From Scleromatobacter humisilvae (GTDB lineage: Bacteria > Pseudomonadota > Gammaproteobacteria > Burkholderiales > Burkholderiaceae_C), in assembly GCF_023231945.1 (NCBI RefSeq), contig NZ_JAJLJH010000007.1, forward strand, positions 186,001 through 250,000: a stretch of 64,000 nucleotides of DNA, read 5' to 3'. Positions 18,143 through 29,284 of this stretch are shown piece after piece; the stretch's first letter is position 1, and each line of letters starts with the position of its first letter. The notes below the pieces were generated by a model, which saw only the letters and a program-made list of their open reading frames with translations, searched no databases and was not told the DNA's origin. The position numbers were made by a program, and so were the translations under genes.

Positions 18143-19159
18143 CTACGCCGTCGGTTGTTCGTTCTTCGCGGGCTTGCCGCCGCGGCCGACCGGGTCGAGC
18201 GCGGCGGTGGCGATCAGGTGTGCGCACAGCGCCTCGTACGACAGTCCCACCGCGCGCGCGGCCATCGGCACCAGCGAGTGGCTGGTCATGCCCGGCGAGG
18301 TGTTCATCTCGATGAGGAAGGGCTTGCGGTCGTGGCCGCGGATGATCAGGTCGGCGCGGCTCCAGCTGCGGCAGCCGAGCGCGCGATAGGCCGCGACGGC
18401 CAGACGCTGCACGGCCTTCTCCTCGGCCTCGGGCAGGCCGCTCGGGCAGTGGTACTTCACGACGTCGGTGAAGTACTTGTTCTGCAGGTCGTACTTGCCT
18501 TCTGGCGCGACGATGCGAACGACCGGCAGCGCCATCGTGTCCCAGCCCTCGCCGACGACGGCCACCGTCACCTCGTCGCCGTCGATGAACTCCTCGCACA
18601 GCACATCGACGTCGTAGCCCGCGGCCAGGTCGACGGCCTCCTGCATCTGCGACCAGCTGCGCACCTTGGTCACGCCCACCGACGAGCCCTCGTGCGGCGG
18701 CTTGACGATCAGCGGCAGCCCGAGTTCGTCGGGCACCTTGCTGATGTACTTGTCGACCTGCTCCTCGCGGCTCAGCACGCGGCCGCGCGGCGTGGGCAGC
18801 ACTTCGGCGCGCCAGACCCGCTTGGTCATGACCTTGTCCATCGCGATCGCGCAGGCCATCGGCCCCGGGCCCGTGTACGGGATGCCCATCAGCTCCAGCG
18901 CGCCCTGCACGCAGCCGTCCTCGCCGAGGCGGCCGTGCAGCGCGATGAAGCACCGCGCGAAGCCCTCGCGCTTGAGGTCGTCCAGCGGGCGCTCGGCCGG
19001 GTCGAACGCGTGCGCGTCGAAGCCTTGCGACTTCAACGCCGCCAGCACGCCCGTGCCCGACAGCAGCGAGATCTCGCGTTCGGCCGACGTGCCGCCCATC
19101 AGCACGGCGACCTTGCCGAGCCTGCTCGCTTCGTTGGGGGTCAATGACATGAAGTTCAT
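18143..19159 (-). CDS. ddl: D-alanine--D-alanine ligase
   Basis: 338 residues of the ATP-grasp DdlB type. It joins two D-Ala to make the dipeptide used by MurF. Motifs include [17 protein letters not shown] near the N-terminus, [13 protein letters not shown], and the metal/ATP end [18 protein letters not shown]. The ATG overlaps the murC stop as ATGA. An internal ATG three codons later is an alternative start. Confidence 0.97.
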   Translation of the reverse strand: MNFMSLTPNEASRLGKVAVLMGGTSAEREISLLSGTGVLAALKSQGFDAHAFDPAERPLDDLKREGFARCFIALHGRLGEDGCVQGALELMGIPYTGPGPMACAIAMDKVMTKRVWRAEVLPTPRGRVLSREEQVDKYISKVPDELGLPLIVKPPHEGSSVGVTKVRSWSQMQEAVDLAAGYDVDVLCEEFIDGDEVTVAVVGEGWDTMALPVVRIVAPEGKYDLQNKYFTDVVKYHCPSGLPEAEEKAVQRLAVAAYRALGCRSWSRADLIIRGHDRKPFLIEMNTSPGMTSHSLVPMAARAVGLSYEALCAHLIATAALDPVGRGGKPAKNEQPTA

Positions 19160-20589
19160 TGCGCGCCTCCGTTCAGTGGCTGTGCCTTGATGTCGACGAC
19201 GCGTTGCGGCACCGCCGCGATCGAGCCGGCGCCCATCGAGATGACGACGTCGCCGTCGCGCGCATGGTCGACGATGGCCGCCGCGAGATCGCCGACGTCG
19301 TCGACGAACACCGGATCGACCTTGCCCGCCACGCGCAACGCGCGCGCCAGCGAGCGGCCGTCCGCCGCGACGATCGGCGCCTCGCCGGCCGAATACACCT
19401 CGGTCAGCAGGATCGAGTCGGCCTGGCCCATCACCTTGACGAAGTCCTCGAAGCAGTCGCGCGTGCGCGTGAAGCGGTGCGGCTGGAACGCGAGCACCAG
19501 GCGACGGCGCGGGAATGCGCCGCGCGCGGCGGCAATGACCGCGGCCATCTCGACCGGATGGTGCCCGTAGTCGTCGATCAGCATGAAGGTGCCGCCGCCC
19601 TTGTCGGCATCGACCGGCTGCTGGCCGTAGCTCTGGAAGCGCCGGCCGACGCCGGTGAAGCTCTCGAGCGCGCGCGCGATCGCGGCGTCGGGCAGCTCCA
19701 GCTCGGTGGCCACGGCGATGGTGGCCAGCGCGTTGCGCACGTTGTGCTCGCCCGGCAGGTTCAGCGTGATCTCGAGGTCGGGCATCTGCACGCCGTTGCG
19801 GCGCTGGCACGTGAAGCGCATCTGGCCGCCCTCCAGTGCCTGCACGTTGACGGCGCGCACCTGCACGTCCTCGTTCATGCCGTAGGTGATCACCGGACGC
19901 GAGATCATCGGGATGATGGAGCGCACGCCGGGATCGTCGCCGCAGACCACCGCCGAGCCATAGAACGGCATGCGGTGCAGGAACTCGACGAACGCGGCCT
20001 TCAGGCGCGCGAAGTCGTGGCCGTAGGTGTCCATGTGGTCGGCGTCGATGTTCGTCACCACCGACAGGATCGGCATCAGGTTCAGGAACGACGCGTCGGA
20101 CTCGTCGGCCTCGACCACGATGTACTCGCCCGAGCCGAGGCGCGAGTTGGCGCCGGCGCTGTTGAGGCGACCGCCGATGACGAAGGTCGGATCGACGCCG
20201 GCCTCGGCGAGCACGCTGGTGACCAGCGACGTCGTCGTCGTCTTGCCGTGCGTGCCCGCGATCGCGATGCCCTTCTTCAGGCGCATCAGCTCGGCCAGCA
20301 TCACCGCGCGCGGCACCACCGGGATGCGGCGCGAACGCGCAGCGATCACCTCGGGGTTGTCGCCCTTGACCGCGGTCGACGTGACCACCGCCTGCGCGTC
20401 GGCGATGTTGGCCGCGTCGTGGCCGACGTGGATGCGGATGCCGAGATCGGCCAGGCGGCGCGAGGTCGCGCTGTCGGACTGGTCGGAGCCGGACACGGCG
20501 TAGCCGAGGTTGTGCAGGATCTCGGCGATGCCCGACATGCCCGCGCCACCGACGCCGACGAAGTGGATCTTCTTGACTGCGTGTTTCAT
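19156..20589 (-). CDS. murC: UDP-N-acetylmuramate--L-alanine ligase
   Basis: 477 residues, start [20 protein letters not shown]. Adds L-Ala, the first amino acid of the peptidoglycan stem. The N-terminal glycine-rich motif, the ATP loop [11 protein letters not shown] and the C-terminal ligase domain ([10 protein letters not shown]) are all present. The start overlaps the murG stop by 4 bases, and the stop overlaps the ddl start. Confidence 0.98.
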   Translation of the reverse strand: MKHAVKKIHFVGVGGAGMSGIAEILHNLGYAVSGSDQSDSATSRRLADLGIRIHVGHDAANIADAQAVVTSTAVKGDNPEVIAARSRRIPVVPRAVMLAELMRLKKGIAIAGTHGKTTTTSLVTSVLAEAGVDPTFVIGGRLNSAGANSRLGSGEYIVVEADESDASFLNLMPILSVVTNIDADHMDTYGHDFARLKAAFVEFLHRMPFYGSAVVCGDDPGVRSIIPMISRPVITYGMNEDVQVRAVNVQALEGGQMRFTCQRRNGVQMPDLEITLNLPGEHNVRNALATIAVATELELPDAAIARALESFTGVGRRFQSYGQQPVDADKGGGTFMLIDDYGHHPVEMAAVIAAARGAFPRRRLVLAFQPHRFTRTRDCFEDFVKVMGQADSILLTEVYSAGEAPIVAADGRSLARALRVAGKVDPVFVDDVGDLAAAIVDHARDGDVVISMGAGSIAAVPQRVVDIKAQPLNGGAQ

Positions 20590-21683
20590 GCCACGAGCCT
20601 TTCTAGTTCGTCGGCGACGCGAGCCGCCGCCTGCGGGCGCGCCAGCGCGCGCGCGCGTTCGGCCATCGCGAGCAGGTTCGTGCGCGTCGCGCCGCGCAGT
20701 TCCGCGGCCAGCCGTTCGGGCGTCAGCTCGGTCTGCGCAAGGTGCCGCGCGGCGCCGCGCTCGGCCATGTACTCGGCGTTGTCGCGTTGATGGGAGGTCG
20801 TGCTGATCACCAGCGGCACCAGGATGCTGGCGACGCCGGCCGCGCACAGCTCGCTGACCGTGATCGCGCCGGCGCGGCAGACGATCAGGTCGCACTCGGC
20901 AAGGCGGCGCGCCATGTCGTCGATGAACGGAATGACTTCCGCCTCGATGCCGCGCGCGTGGTACTCGGCCTGCACCGACGCCCAGTTCCTCTCGCCCGTC
21001 TGGTGCGTGACGCGCGGACGCTCGTTCTTCGGGATCAGCTTCAGCGCCAGCGGCAGCGTCTCGTTGAGCACCTTGGCGCCCAGGCTGCCGCCGACCAGCA
21101 GCACGCGCAGCGGCCCGGCGCGGTTGGCGAAGCGCTCGGCCGGCGGCGCGATCGCCTCGATCTCGGCGCGCACCGGATTGCCCGTGACCAGCGCCTTGGG
21201 CGTCTTGCGCGCGTCGTCGCCGTCGAAGCCGAACGCGATGCGGTCGCACGAAGACAGCAGCGACTTGTTGGACAGCAGCAGCGCCGCGTCGGCGTTGACC
21301 AGCACCAGCGGCTTCTTCAAGCGGCGCGCGACCTTGCCGCCCGGCACGCAGACATAGCCGCCCATGCCCAGCACCGCCGACGCGTTGCGCGTGCGCAGGA
21401 TGTGCTTGCAGGCGCCGAACGCCGACACCAGCTGCCACAGGCCCTTGAAGGTGCCGAGCAGGCCCTTGCCGCGCACGCCGGCGAAGTTGATCGTGTCCAG
21501 CGGGATGCCGGACGGCGGCACGAGGCGGTTCTCCATGCCCGTTCGGGTCCCGAGCCAGCTGACCGTCCAGCCGCGCGCCAGCACCTCGCGGGCGACCGCG
21601 AGTCCCGGCATCACGTGGCCGCCGGTGCCCGCGGCCATCACGACGAGATGGCGTGGCGCGCGCGTGGCGAGTTCGCCGCTCAT
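20586..21683 (-). CDS. murG: UDP-GlcNAc:lipid I GlcNAc transferase
   Basis: 365 residues of the GT28 family. MurG turns lipid I into lipid II on the inner face of the membrane. Typical motifs are [13 protein letters not shown] near the N-terminus, [18 protein letters not shown], and [15 protein letters not shown] for donor binding. Start at [10 protein letters not shown], overlapping the ftsW stop by 4 bases. Confidence 0.98.
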   Translation of the reverse strand: MSGELATRAPRHLVVMAAGTGGHVMPGLAVAREVLARGWTVSWLGTRTGMENRLVPPSGIPLDTINFAGVRGKGLLGTFKGLWQLVSAFGACKHILRTRNASAVLGMGGYVCVPGGKVARRLKKPLVLVNADAALLLSNKSLLSSCDRIAFGFDGDDARKTPKALVTGNPVRAEIEAIAPPAERFANRAGPLRVLLVGGSLGAKVLNETLPLALKLIPKNERPRVTHQTGERNWASVQAEYHARGIEAEVIPFIDDMARRLAECDLIVCRAGAITVSELCAAGVASILVPLVISTTSHQRDNAEYMAERGAARHLAQTELTPERLAAELRGATRTNLLAMAERARALARPQAAARVADELERLVA

Positions 21684-22960
21684 GTGCGCCCTCCCCGCAT
21701 CAGCGCGCGGCTTTCCATGTCGACGCGCAGCACCAGCGCCAGCGCGACGAGGTTGAGCACCACGCCCGAGCCGCCGTAGCTCAGCAGCGGCAGCGTCAGG
21801 CCCTTGGTGGGCAGCACGCCCAGGTTGACGCCGAAGTTGATGAACGACTGCGCGCCCATCCACAGGCCCACGCCCTGGCACATCAGGCCCGCGAACACGC
21901 GATCGAGCGCGATGGCTTGGCGGCCGATGATGAACAGGCGCCGCGTCAGCCAGAAGAACGCCGTGACGACGATGAACACGCCGACAAAGCCCAGTTCCTC
22001 GCCGATCACCGCCAGCAGGAAGTCGGTGTGCGCCTCGGGCAGGTAGTGCAGCTTCTCGATCGAGTTGCCCAGGCCCTGGCCGAAGATCTCGCCATGGCCG
22101 AAGGCGATCAGCGAGTGCGTCAGCTGGTAGGCCTTGCCCTGGGCGTAGGTCGGGTTCCACGGATCGAGGTACGCGAAGATGCGCTGGCGGCGGAACTCGC
22201 TGAACACGATCATCAGCGTGAACGCGCCCAGCAGCACCGCCACGCTGAGCAGGAACATGCGGCCGTTGACGCCGCCGAGGAACAGCACGCCCAGCGCGAT
22301 GGCGGCGATGACCATGAACGCGCCCATGTCCGGCTCGGCCAGCAGCAGCACGCCGATCAGGCCCAGCGCGACGGCCATCGGCCACACCGCCTTGACGAAG
22401 TTCTCCTTGACGTCCATCTTGCGGACCATGTAGCTGGCGGCGTACATGCACATGGCCAGCTTGGCGATCTCGCTGGGCTGGAAGCCGACGCCCGCCGTCG
22501 CGATCCAGCGCCGCGAGCCGTTGACGACCTTGCCCACGTGCGGCACGAGCACCAGCGCCAGGAACACCATCGCGAGCGCGAACAGCCACGGCGCCCACTT
22601 CTCCCACACCGAGATGGGGATCTGCGTGGTGGCGAACGCGAAGACGAGCCCGATGGCGATGAACACCGCTTGCCGGCTGAGGAAGTGCGTCGGCGAATAC
22701 AGCGCGAAGCGCGGGCTGTCCGGCAACGCGACCGACGCCGAATAGACCATCACGAGCCCGAAGGCCAGCAGCGCGCACGTCACCCAGATCAACGCGGAAT
22801 CGACGCCCATCACGCGCGCCGGCCGGCCCGCGTCGACCCAGTCGCGGATCGGCACGCGCTCGTCGCCCGACGCGGCCTCGCGGCGCTTGCGGAACCACTC
22901 GGCCGGACGGAAGCCCGGCCACTCGGGCACGTGCTGCTTGATGGCGGCGAAGACACTCAT
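21680..22960 (-). CDS. ftsW: Division-specific lipid II polymerase FtsW (SEDS)
   Basis: 426 residues with about ten membrane helices after a 50-residue cytoplasmic leader. Conserved SEDS features are seen: [10 protein letters not shown]-like start of helix 1, [15 protein letters not shown], and the C-terminal signature [25 protein letters not shown] in two parts. FtsW polymerises glycan strands with its partner FtsI. Start overlaps the murD stop by 4 bases. Confidence 0.97.
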   Translation of the reverse strand: MSVFAAIKQHVPEWPGFRPAEWFRKRREAASGDERVPIRDWVDAGRPARVMGVDSALIWVTCALLAFGLVMVYSASVALPDSPRFALYSPTHFLSRQAVFIAIGLVFAFATTQIPISVWEKWAPWLFALAMVFLALVLVPHVGKVVNGSRRWIATAGVGFQPSEIAKLAMCMYAASYMVRKMDVKENFVKAVWPMAVALGLIGVLLLAEPDMGAFMVIAAIALGVLFLGGVNGRMFLLSVAVLLGAFTLMIVFSEFRRQRIFAYLDPWNPTYAQGKAYQLTHSLIAFGHGEIFGQGLGNSIEKLHYLPEAHTDFLLAVIGEELGFVGVFIVVTAFFWLTRRLFIIGRQAIALDRVFAGLMCQGVGLWMGAQSFINFGVNLGVLPTKGLTLPLLSYGGSGVVLNLVALALVLRVDMESRALMRGGRT

Positions 22961-25047
22961 GCGAGCACCTCGCCGGCGTCATCCGCGATCGCGCGTACCG
23001 CCGCGACGAACACGTCCGCGCGATGCTTGTAGTCGCGGAACATGTCCAGGCTCGCGCAGGCCGGGCTCAGCAGCACGGCGTCGGAACCCTCGGCCTGCTT
23101 GTGCGCCCAGCGCGTGGCCTCTTCGAGCGTCGCGTGGCGTTCGAAGCGCACGCCGGCCGCCTGCAGCACGGCCTCGAGGCCTTCGGCGTCCTTGCCGATC
23201 GTCGCGGCCGCGCGCGCGTGGCGGCGCAGCGGCTCGGCCAGCGGCGCGAAGTCCTGGCCCTTGCCGTCGCCGCCGAGGATGACGACGAGCTTGCTCGGCG
23301 CGCGATCCTGCCCGAGGCCGTTCAGCGCGGCGACGGTCGCGCCGACGTTGGTGCCCTTCGAGTCGTCGAAGAACTCGACCGCGCCGATCATGCCGATCGG
23401 CTCGACGCGGTGCGGCTCGCCGCGGTACTCGCGCAGCCCGTGCAGCATCGGCGCGAGCGGGATGCCCACCGACGACGCGAGCGCCAGCGACGCCAGCGCA
23501 TTGGACGCGTTGTGGCGGCCGCGGATGCGCAGCGCGTCGGCCGGCATCAGGCGCTGGATCACGAGGTCGTCCTCGTCGCCGGCCTTGCGCTTGATCGTCG
23601 GATCGAGCTCCATCGCGCGCACCAGCCACGCCATGCCGCCCTCGTCGACCAGGCCGAAGTCGCCCGGCGCGCGCGGCGCGTCGAGGCCGAAGCGCACGAC
23701 GCGGCGCGACACCAGCTTCGCGCGCTCGCCGCGGCGCGTCGGCTTGATCGTGACCGGCGGCGGGATCATCGCCTCGACCGCGGCGTCGTCGCGGTTGATC
23801 ACCATGACGGTGTCGGGCATCGCGTCGGTGCCGAAGATGCGCGCCTTCGCCGCGGCATACGCGGCCATCGTGCCGTGCCAGTCGAGATGGTCCTGCGTGA
23901 CGTTGAGGACGGTCGCGGCGCTCGGGTTGAAGTCCTGCACCTCGTCCAGCTGGAAGCTCGAGAGCTCCAGCACCCACACCTGCGGCAGGTGGCTGAAGAC
24001 CGGATCGGCCGGCGGCGGCGGGATCAGCGCGATGGCGGGCGCATCGTCGTCGGGCAGCCTGGCGGCCTCCTGGACTTCGGCGACCTCGTCGGCGAGCTGC
24101 TCGTCGGCGTGCCGTTCGTCGACGTCGTCGGCCAGTTGCGCCGGCACGTCGCTGCCATCGAGCGCCGAGAGTTCGCGCAGCTCGTCGGCGTCGTCGGTCT
24201 CGACGAGCTCGGCGTCGATCGCGTCCTCGGGCTCGACGGGCATCTCCAGCGCGGCGTCCGGATTCGCCTTGGCCGCCGCCTTCGCGGCCTTGGCCTCGGC
24301 ACGCGCAGCCTTCGCGGCGGCGGCGTCCGCCTTGGCCTGGGCCTTCGCCTGCGCCTCGGCCTCCTTCGCGGCCGCGGCGGCGGCCAGCTCGGCGTCGAGC
24401 CGGGCCTGCTTCTCGGCGGCCACGCGCGCGGCCTCCTGGTCGATCGCGTCCTGCGCAGCCTTCGCGGCGGCCTCCTCGGCGTCGATCAACGCCTGCGCGG
24501 CGGCCTGCTCCGCGGCCTCGACGTCGGCCACCGCCTGCGCGGCGATCGCGGCGGCGAGGGTGTCCAGCATCGTCGGGCCGATGTTGCCGGCCACGGCCAC
24601 GCTGCGGCCGGCGCGCTCGACGAGCTGGCCGGTCAGCGACGTCGTCGTCGTCTTGCCGTTGGTGCCGGTGATCGCGAGGATCTTCGGCACGTAGCCGCGC
24701 TCGGCCTTCAGCTGCGCGAGCGCCTGCGAAAAGAGGTCGAGCTCGCCGCGCACCGGCACGTTGGCCAGCTTGGCGGCCTGCAGCAGCGGCGCGAGGCGCG
24801 CGTCGCTCGGGCTCAGGCCCGGGCTCTTGTAGACGCGGGCGATGCCGTCCAGCGATCCGGCGGACAGCTCGCCCGAGAACAACGCGCTGCCCGCCACCTC
24901 GGCCGCCAGCGCCGCGGCCTGCGGCGGATTCTCACGCGAGTCCCACACGCGAACGCGCGCGCCCTGGCCCGCGCACCAGCGCGCCATGGCCAGACCCGAG
25001 GCACCCAGCCCCAGGATCAGCACGTTCTTTTCGGAGAGATCGCTCAC
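22957..25047 (-). CDS. murD: UDP-MurNAc-L-Ala--D-Glu ligase with large coiled-coil-like insertion
   Basis: MurD adds D-Glu to UDP-MurNAc-L-Ala. The enzyme is usually about 440-510 residues, and this one is 696. The N-terminal domain, the ATP loop [13 protein letters not shown] (126-138) and GNIGPTMLD (154-162) are normal, as is everything from [17 protein letters not shown] (354) to the end, including the [11 protein letters not shown] and [12 protein letters not shown] motifs. Between them, about residues 163-353 are inserted. They form an Ala/Glu/Lys/Gln-rich stretch with the look of a long charged helix, followed by an acidic Asp/Glu-rich part and a PPPP linker. The reading frame is intact throughout, so the gene should make a full-length enzyme. 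Confidence 0.96.
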   Translation of the reverse strand: MSDLSEKNVLILGLGASGLAMARWCAGQGARVRVWDSRENPPQAAALAAEVAGSALFSGELSAGSLDGIARVYKSPGLSPSDARLAPLLQAAKLANVPVRGELDLFSQALAQLKAERGYVPKILAITGTNGKTTTTSLTGQLVERAGRSVAVAGNIGPTMLDTLAAAIAAQAVADVEAAEQAAAQALIDAEEAAAKAAQDAIDQEAARVAAEKQARLDAELAAAAAAKEAEAQAKAQAKADAAAAKAARAEAKAAKAAAKANPDAALEMPVEPEDAIDAELVETDDADELRELSALDGSDVPAQLADDVDERHADEQLADEVAEVQEAARLPDDDAPAIALIPPPPADPVFSHLPQVWVLELSSFQLDEVQDFNPSAATVLNVTQDHLDWHGTMAAYAAAKARIFGTDAMPDTVMVINRDDAAVEAMIPPPVTIKPTRRGERAKLVSRRVVRFGLDAPRAPGDFGLVDEGGMAWLVRAMELDPTIKRKAGDEDDLVIQRLMPADALRIRGRHNASNALASLALASSVGIPLAPMLHGLREYRGEPHRVEPIGMIGAVEFFDDSKGTNVGATVAALNGLGQDRAPSKLVVILGGDGKGQDFAPLAEPLRRHARAAATIGKDAEGLEAVLQAAGVRFERHATLEEATRWAHKQAEGSDAVLLSPACASLDMFRDYKHRADVFVAAVRAIADDAGEVLA
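23986..24561 (-). other. Insertion segment inside murD (Ala/Glu/Lys-rich, then acidic)
   Basis: This part of murD encodes about 190 residues absent from ordinary MurD. The first 100 or so residues are made of A, E, K, Q, D and R with almost no aromatic or Gly/Pro residues, which is typical of a long single helix or coiled coil. The next 70 are strongly acidic, and four prolines close the segment. Length is a multiple of three and no stop occurs. The site lies in the central ATP-binding domain between two core strands. Confidence 0.85.
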
Positions 25048-25063
25048 TTGTCTTTCACTCGAA

Positions 25064-26245
25064 TCAACGCAGCTTCAAACTCGCCAGCCCCACCAGGCAC
25101 AGCAGCATCGTGACGATCCAGAAGCGGATCACGACCTGCGTCTCGGTCCAGCCGGACTTCTCGAAATGGTGGTGCAGCGGCGCCATCTTCAGGATGCGGC
25201 GGCCTTCGCCGTACTTGCGCTTCGTGTACTTGAACCAGCTCACCTGCGCCATCACCGACAGCGCCTCGGCGACGAACACGCCGCCCATGATCCCGAGCAC
25301 GATCTCCTGGCGCGTGATCACGGCGATCGTGCCGAGCGCGCCGCCCAGCGACAGCGCGCCGACGTCACCCATGAACACCTGCGCCGGATGCGCGTTGAAC
25401 CAAAGGAACGCGAGCCCCGCGCCCGCGATCGCGGAGCAGAAGATCAGCAGCTCGCCCGCGCCCGGGATGTACGGGAACAGCAGGTACTTGGAGTACACCG
25501 CGTTGCCGACCACGTACGCGAACAGACCCAGCGCGCCGGCGACGAGCACCACCGGCATGATGGCCAGGCCGTCGAGCCCGTCGGTCAGGTTGACCGCGTT
25601 GCTGGCGCCGACGATCACGAAGTAGGTCATCGCGATGAAGCCGAATACCCCGAGGGGGTAGCTCACCGTCTTGAAGAACGGCAGCATCAGGTCGGCCTTG
25701 GGCGGCAGGTCGTTGGCGAAGCCGCTCTGCACCCAGCGCACGAACAGCTCCAGCACGCGCAGGTTGGATGTCTCCGACACGCTGAAGGCCAGGTACAGCG
25801 CGGCGACCAGGCCGATCAGGGACTGCCAGACGAACTTCTCGCGCGACGGCATGCCTTCGGGATTCTTCTTCACGACCTTGCGCCAGTCATCCGACCAGCC
25901 GATCGCCCCGAAGCCGAAGGTCACCAGCATCACGATCCAGACGAAGCGGTTGCTCCAGTCGCTCCACAGCAGCGTGGCGATGGCGATGCCGATCAGCACC
26001 AGCACGCCACCCATCGTCGGCGTGCCGCGCTTGACCATGTGCGACTGCACGCCGTACTCGCGGATCGGTTGCCCGATCTTCAATTCCGTCAGACGGCGGA
26101 TGACCCACGGGCCGAAGAACAGCCCGATCAGCAGCGCCGTCATCGCGGCCATCACCGCGCGGAACGTGTGGTACTGGAACACGCGCAGGAAGCCGAAGCT
26201 CTGCGGGTAGTGCTCCTGCAGCCAGGAGGCGAGGCTAAGCAGCAT
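25064..26245 (-). CDS. mraY: Phospho-MurNAc-pentapeptide transferase MraY
   Basis: 393 residues with ten predicted membrane helices. MraY makes lipid I from UDP-MurNAc-pentapeptide and undecaprenyl phosphate. Family motifs are seen: [22 protein letters not shown] (catalytic aspartates), [12 protein letters not shown] and the cytoplasmic APLHHHFE loop. The start overlaps the end of murF by 11 bases. Confidence 0.98.
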   Translation of the reverse strand: MLLSLASWLQEHYPQSFGFLRVFQYHTFRAVMAAMTALLIGLFFGPWVIRRLTELKIGQPIREYGVQSHMVKRGTPTMGGVLVLIGIAIATLLWSDWSNRFVWIVMLVTFGFGAIGWSDDWRKVVKKNPEGMPSREKFVWQSLIGLVAALYLAFSVSETSNLRVLELFVRWVQSGFANDLPPKADLMLPFFKTVSYPLGVFGFIAMTYFVIVGASNAVNLTDGLDGLAIMPVVLVAGALGLFAYVVGNAVYSKYLLFPYIPGAGELLIFCSAIAGAGLAFLWFNAHPAQVFMGDVGALSLGGALGTIAVITRQEIVLGIMGGVFVAEALSVMAQVSWFKYTKRKYGEGRRILKMAPLHHHFEKSGWTETQVVIRFWIVTMLLCLVGLASLKLR

Positions 26246-27659
26246 GGTCGGCCCCCTTGTCGTCGTGCGCGATCAGCAGCGCGACCACGCGCTCCATGCC
26301 CATGAAGCGCGAGCCCTTGGCGAGCACCGACGCGAACGCCGGCTCGGCGGCGGACGAATCGCCGAGGGCCGCGAGCAGCGCGGGGGTATCCGCGAAGTGG
26401 CGTGCGCCCGCGCCGTAGGCCTGCGCGGCATGCGTGCACAGCGTGCCGGCGCACCAGAAGTTGTCGATGCCGCGCTGCGCAGCAAAGGCACCGATCTCCT
26501 CGTGGAACGCCGGCCCCTGGTCGCCAACCTCGCCCATGTCGCCCAGCAGCAGCCAGCGCGGCGCGGGCAGCCCGGCGAGGACGTCGATGGCGGCGCGCAC
26601 CGAGTCCGGGTTCGCGTTGTAGGTGTCGTCGACCAGCGGGATCGTCTTGCCACCGCGACGCAGCGACTTCAGCTGCGAGCGGCCCTTGACCGGCGCGAAG
26701 GCCTCGAGGCCGCGCACGACGTCGGCCAGCGCGATGCCCGCGCCCAGCGTCGCGGCGGTCGCGGCCAGCGCGTTGCGCACGTTGTGGCGGCCGGCCACGC
26801 GCAGCACCAGGCGCACCTGGCCCTCGGGCGTGGTCATCTCCACGTGCCACTCGGTGTCGACCCAGCGCGCGCGGGCCGAGATCTCGCAGCGGGGCCACGC
26901 ACCGTCCGACTCGTCGGCGAGCGAGAAGCGCAGGCAGCGGCGGCCGGCGGCCTGCGCCTGCCAGACGTCGGCGTAGTCGTCGTCGCACGGGAACACGGCG
27001 ACGCCATCGGCGGGCAGCGCCTCGATCGCCGCGCCGTTCTCGCGCGCCACGGCCTCGACCGTGCCCATGAACTCCTGGTGCTCGCGCTGCGCGTTGTTGA
27101 CGAGCGCGACCGTCGGCTGCGCGATCGCGGCTAGCACGGCGATCTCGCCCGGGTGGTTCATGCCCAGCTCGATGACCGCGGCGCGGTGCGCCGCACGCAG
27201 CTGCAACACCGTCAACGGCACGCCGATGTGGTTGTTGAGATTGCCCGCGGTCGCATGCGCGGCGTCGCCGTGCGCGGCGCGCAGGATGGACGCGATCATC
27301 TGCGTCACGGTGGTCTTGCCGTTGCTGCCCGTGACCGCGATCACCGGGCCGTCGAAACGCCGGCGCCAGCCCGTCGCGAGCTGCTGCAGCGCGAGCAGCG
27401 AGTCGGTCACGACGAGTCCGTCGAGCCCCGCCTCCGCGACGCCATGCGTGCCGATCGCCGCGACCGCGCCCGCGGCGCGCGCCTGCGGCAGGAAGTCGTG
27501 CGCGTCGAAGCGCTCGCCCTTCAGCGCGACGAACAGGTCGCCCGCGCGCAGCGTGCGCGTGTCCGTGTGCACGCGCTCGAACGCGCGCGCGCCGTCGCCG
27601 ACGAGTGCCGCCCCGGGCACCAACGCGACCGCGTCCGCGAGCGTCATGAAGGTCGTCAT
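26235..27659 (-). CDS. murF: UDP-MurNAc-tripeptide--D-Ala-D-Ala ligase
   Basis: 474 residues, start [10 protein letters not shown], whose ATG overlaps the murE stop (ATGA). MurF adds D-Ala-D-Ala to complete the pentapeptide. The ATP loop is [13 protein letters not shown], followed by [10 protein letters not shown] and [10 protein letters not shown], both typical of MurF. Confidence 0.97.
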   Translation of the reverse strand: MTTFMTLADAVALVPGAALVGDGARAFERVHTDTRTLRAGDLFVALKGERFDAHDFLPQARAAGAVAAIGTHGVAEAGLDGLVVTDSLLALQQLATGWRRRFDGPVIAVTGSNGKTTVTQMIASILRAAHGDAAHATAGNLNNHIGVPLTVLQLRAAHRAAVIELGMNHPGEIAVLAAIAQPTVALVNNAQREHQEFMGTVEAVARENGAAIEALPADGVAVFPCDDDYADVWQAQAAGRRCLRFSLADESDGAWPRCEISARARWVDTEWHVEMTTPEGQVRLVLRVAGRHNVRNALAATAATLGAGIALADVVRGLEAFAPVKGRSQLKSLRRGGKTIPLVDDTYNANPDSVRAAIDVLAGLPAPRWLLLGDMGEVGDQGPAFHEEIGAFAAQRGIDNFWCAGTLCTHAAQAYGAGARHFADTPALLAALGDSSAAEPAFASVLAKGSRFMGMERVVALLIAHDDKGADHAA

Positions 27660-29209
27660 GCGGCAAGGCCCCGCTTCTTCAGGCCGGCCAGCGCCTCGTC
27701 GACATCCGAGAACGGATGGCGCACGCCCAGGACCTCTTGATAGTCCTCGTGGCCCTTGCCCGCGATCAGCACGACGTCGCTCGCGCCCGCATCGGCGAGC
27801 ACCTTCGCGATGGCCTCGCGGCGGTCGACGATCTTGACGACCGGGTTGCCGTCGAACGCGCCGGCCGCGATCTGGTCGACGATCTTCTGCGGATCCTCGC
27901 CGCGCGGGTTGTCGCTGGTGACGACGGCCTGGTCGGCCAGGCGCGCGGCGATCTCGCCCATCAGCGGACGCTTGGTCGCGTCGCGGTCGCCGCCGCAGCC
28001 GAACACGCAGACCAGCTTGCCGCCGCGCGCGTCGGCGAGCGGCCGCAGCGCGGCGATGACCTTCTCGAGCGCATCGGGCGTGTGCGCGTAGTCGACCACC
28101 ACTTCCGGCTGGCCGACCGCGCCCGCCGCGACGCGCTGCATGCGCCCCGGCACCGGCGTGACGAGCCCGGCCACGCGCGCGGCATCGACCATCATCACGC
28201 CCTGCGCACGCAGTCCGCCGATCACGGCCAGCAGGTTGTGCACGTTGTAGTCGCCGATCAGCGTGGTCGTGACCGGCTCGCGGCGCGCACGGCCACCGAC
28301 GGCCACGTCCTCCACCAGCGTGAAGGCCAGGCCGCCATCGCGATAGCCGATCTCGTCGGCGATCAGGCGCGCGCCCGAGTCGGCGCGCGTCGAATACGTC
28401 CACGAGTCGATCTGGCCGCGGCGCAGCTCGTCGGCCAGCAGCGCGCCGGCGTCGTCGTCGATGTTGATCACCGCGGACTTCAGGCCCACCCAGCCGAACA
28501 ACAGGCGCTTGGCGGCCCAGTAGTTGTCCATGCTGCCGTGGTAGTCGAGGTGGTCGCGCGTGAAGTTCGTGAACAGCGCCACTTCGATGCGCGTGCCGGC
28601 GAGGCGCTGTTCGACGATGCCGATCGAGCTGGCCTCGATCGCGCACGCGGCGAAGCCGTCGTCGGCCATGCGGCGGAACGCGGCCTGCAGCAGGACGGGG
28701 TCGGGCGTCGTCAGGCCGGTGGCCTTGATGGTCCAGTCCTGCGTCGAATCGCCCGTCGCGACAGGCATCGGCAGCGGCGGCACGCCCACGCCCAGCGTGC
28801 CGATGAAGCCCGCCCGCTTGCCCAGCAGGTTCAGCGTCTGCGCCGTCCACCACGCGGTCGACGTCTTGCCGTTGGTGCCGGTCGTGGCCACGACCTTGAG
28901 CACCTGGCTGGGCTCGTCGAAGAACGCCGCGGCGATCTGGCCGGTGGCGGCCTTCATGTTCTTCAGCGTCGCGATGCGCGCGTCCTCGAAGCCGAACGGG
29001 TCGACTTCCTTCTCCTCGACGAGGCACGTGGACGCGCCCGCCGCGAGCGCGCTCGCGACGAACGCGCGGCCGTCGTTGGCGTAGCCCGGCCAGGCGATGA
29101 AGCCGTCGTCGGGCTGGATGGCGCGGCTGTCGGTGCGCAGCGTGCCGGTGACCCAGGACTTGAGCCAGCGGGCCGCGGCGGCGGGGGATTTCAGGCGCGT
29201 GAGTGGCAT
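27656..29209 (-). CDS. murE: UDP-MurNAc-L-Ala-D-Glu--meso-diaminopimelate ligase
   Basis: 517 residues. The ATP loop is ATTGTNGKTSTAWW, and the substrate motif VTSDNPRGEDP carries the DNPR box that marks meso-diaminopimelate specificity, as expected for a Gram-negative. No Shine-Dalgarno sequence precedes the start. The preceding bases belong to hairpin element copy B, which ends 1-2 bases from the ATG. Confidence 0.97.
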   Translation of the reverse strand: MPLTRLKSPAAAARWLKSWVTGTLRTDSRAIQPDDGFIAWPGYANDGRAFVASALAAGASTCLVEEKEVDPFGFEDARIATLKNMKAATGQIAAAFFDEPSQVLKVVATTGTNGKTSTAWWTAQTLNLLGKRAGFIGTLGVGVPPLPMPVATGDSTQDWTIKATGLTTPDPVLLQAAFRRMADDGFAACAIEASSIGIVEQRLAGTRIEVALFTNFTRDHLDYHGSMDNYWAAKRLLFGWVGLKSAVINIDDDAGALLADELRRGQIDSWTYSTRADSGARLIADEIGYRDGGLAFTLVEDVAVGGRARREPVTTTLIGDYNVHNLLAVIGGLRAQGVMMVDAARVAGLVTPVPGRMQRVAAGAVGQPEVVVDYAHTPDALEKVIAALRPLADARGGKLVCVFGCGGDRDATKRPLMGEIAARLADQAVVTSDNPRGEDPQKIVDQIAAGAFDGNPVVKIVDRREAIAKVLADAGASDVVLIAGKGHEDYQEVLGVRHPFSDVDEALAGLKKRGLAA

Positions 29210-29210
29210 G

Positions 29211-29284
29211 TCAGCGCCGCCCGGCCGCCCGAAGGCGCTGAGCGCCCCCGCGGGGGGCAGCGAATGGAGTGAGCGTGGGGGTCA
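29211..29284 (-). repeat. C-tract/G-tract hairpin element, copy B (ftsI-murE gap)
   Basis: The whole gap between the ftsI stop and the murE start is this element. On the minus strand it begins GACCCCCACGCTCAC, has the core CTGCCCCCCGCGGGGGCG, and ends with CTTCGGGCGGCCGGGCGG. It has the same layout and orientation as the copies at 15950, 51600 and 62640. It replaces any normal ribosome site for murE. Confidence 0.7.

Noticed and set aside
23023-25113. A 696-codon plus-strand frame opposite murD, Leu/Gly/Arg-rich in the part facing the insertion.
   Set aside because: It mirrors the Ala/Glu-rich murD segment in reverse complement and has no ribosome site or conserved motif.
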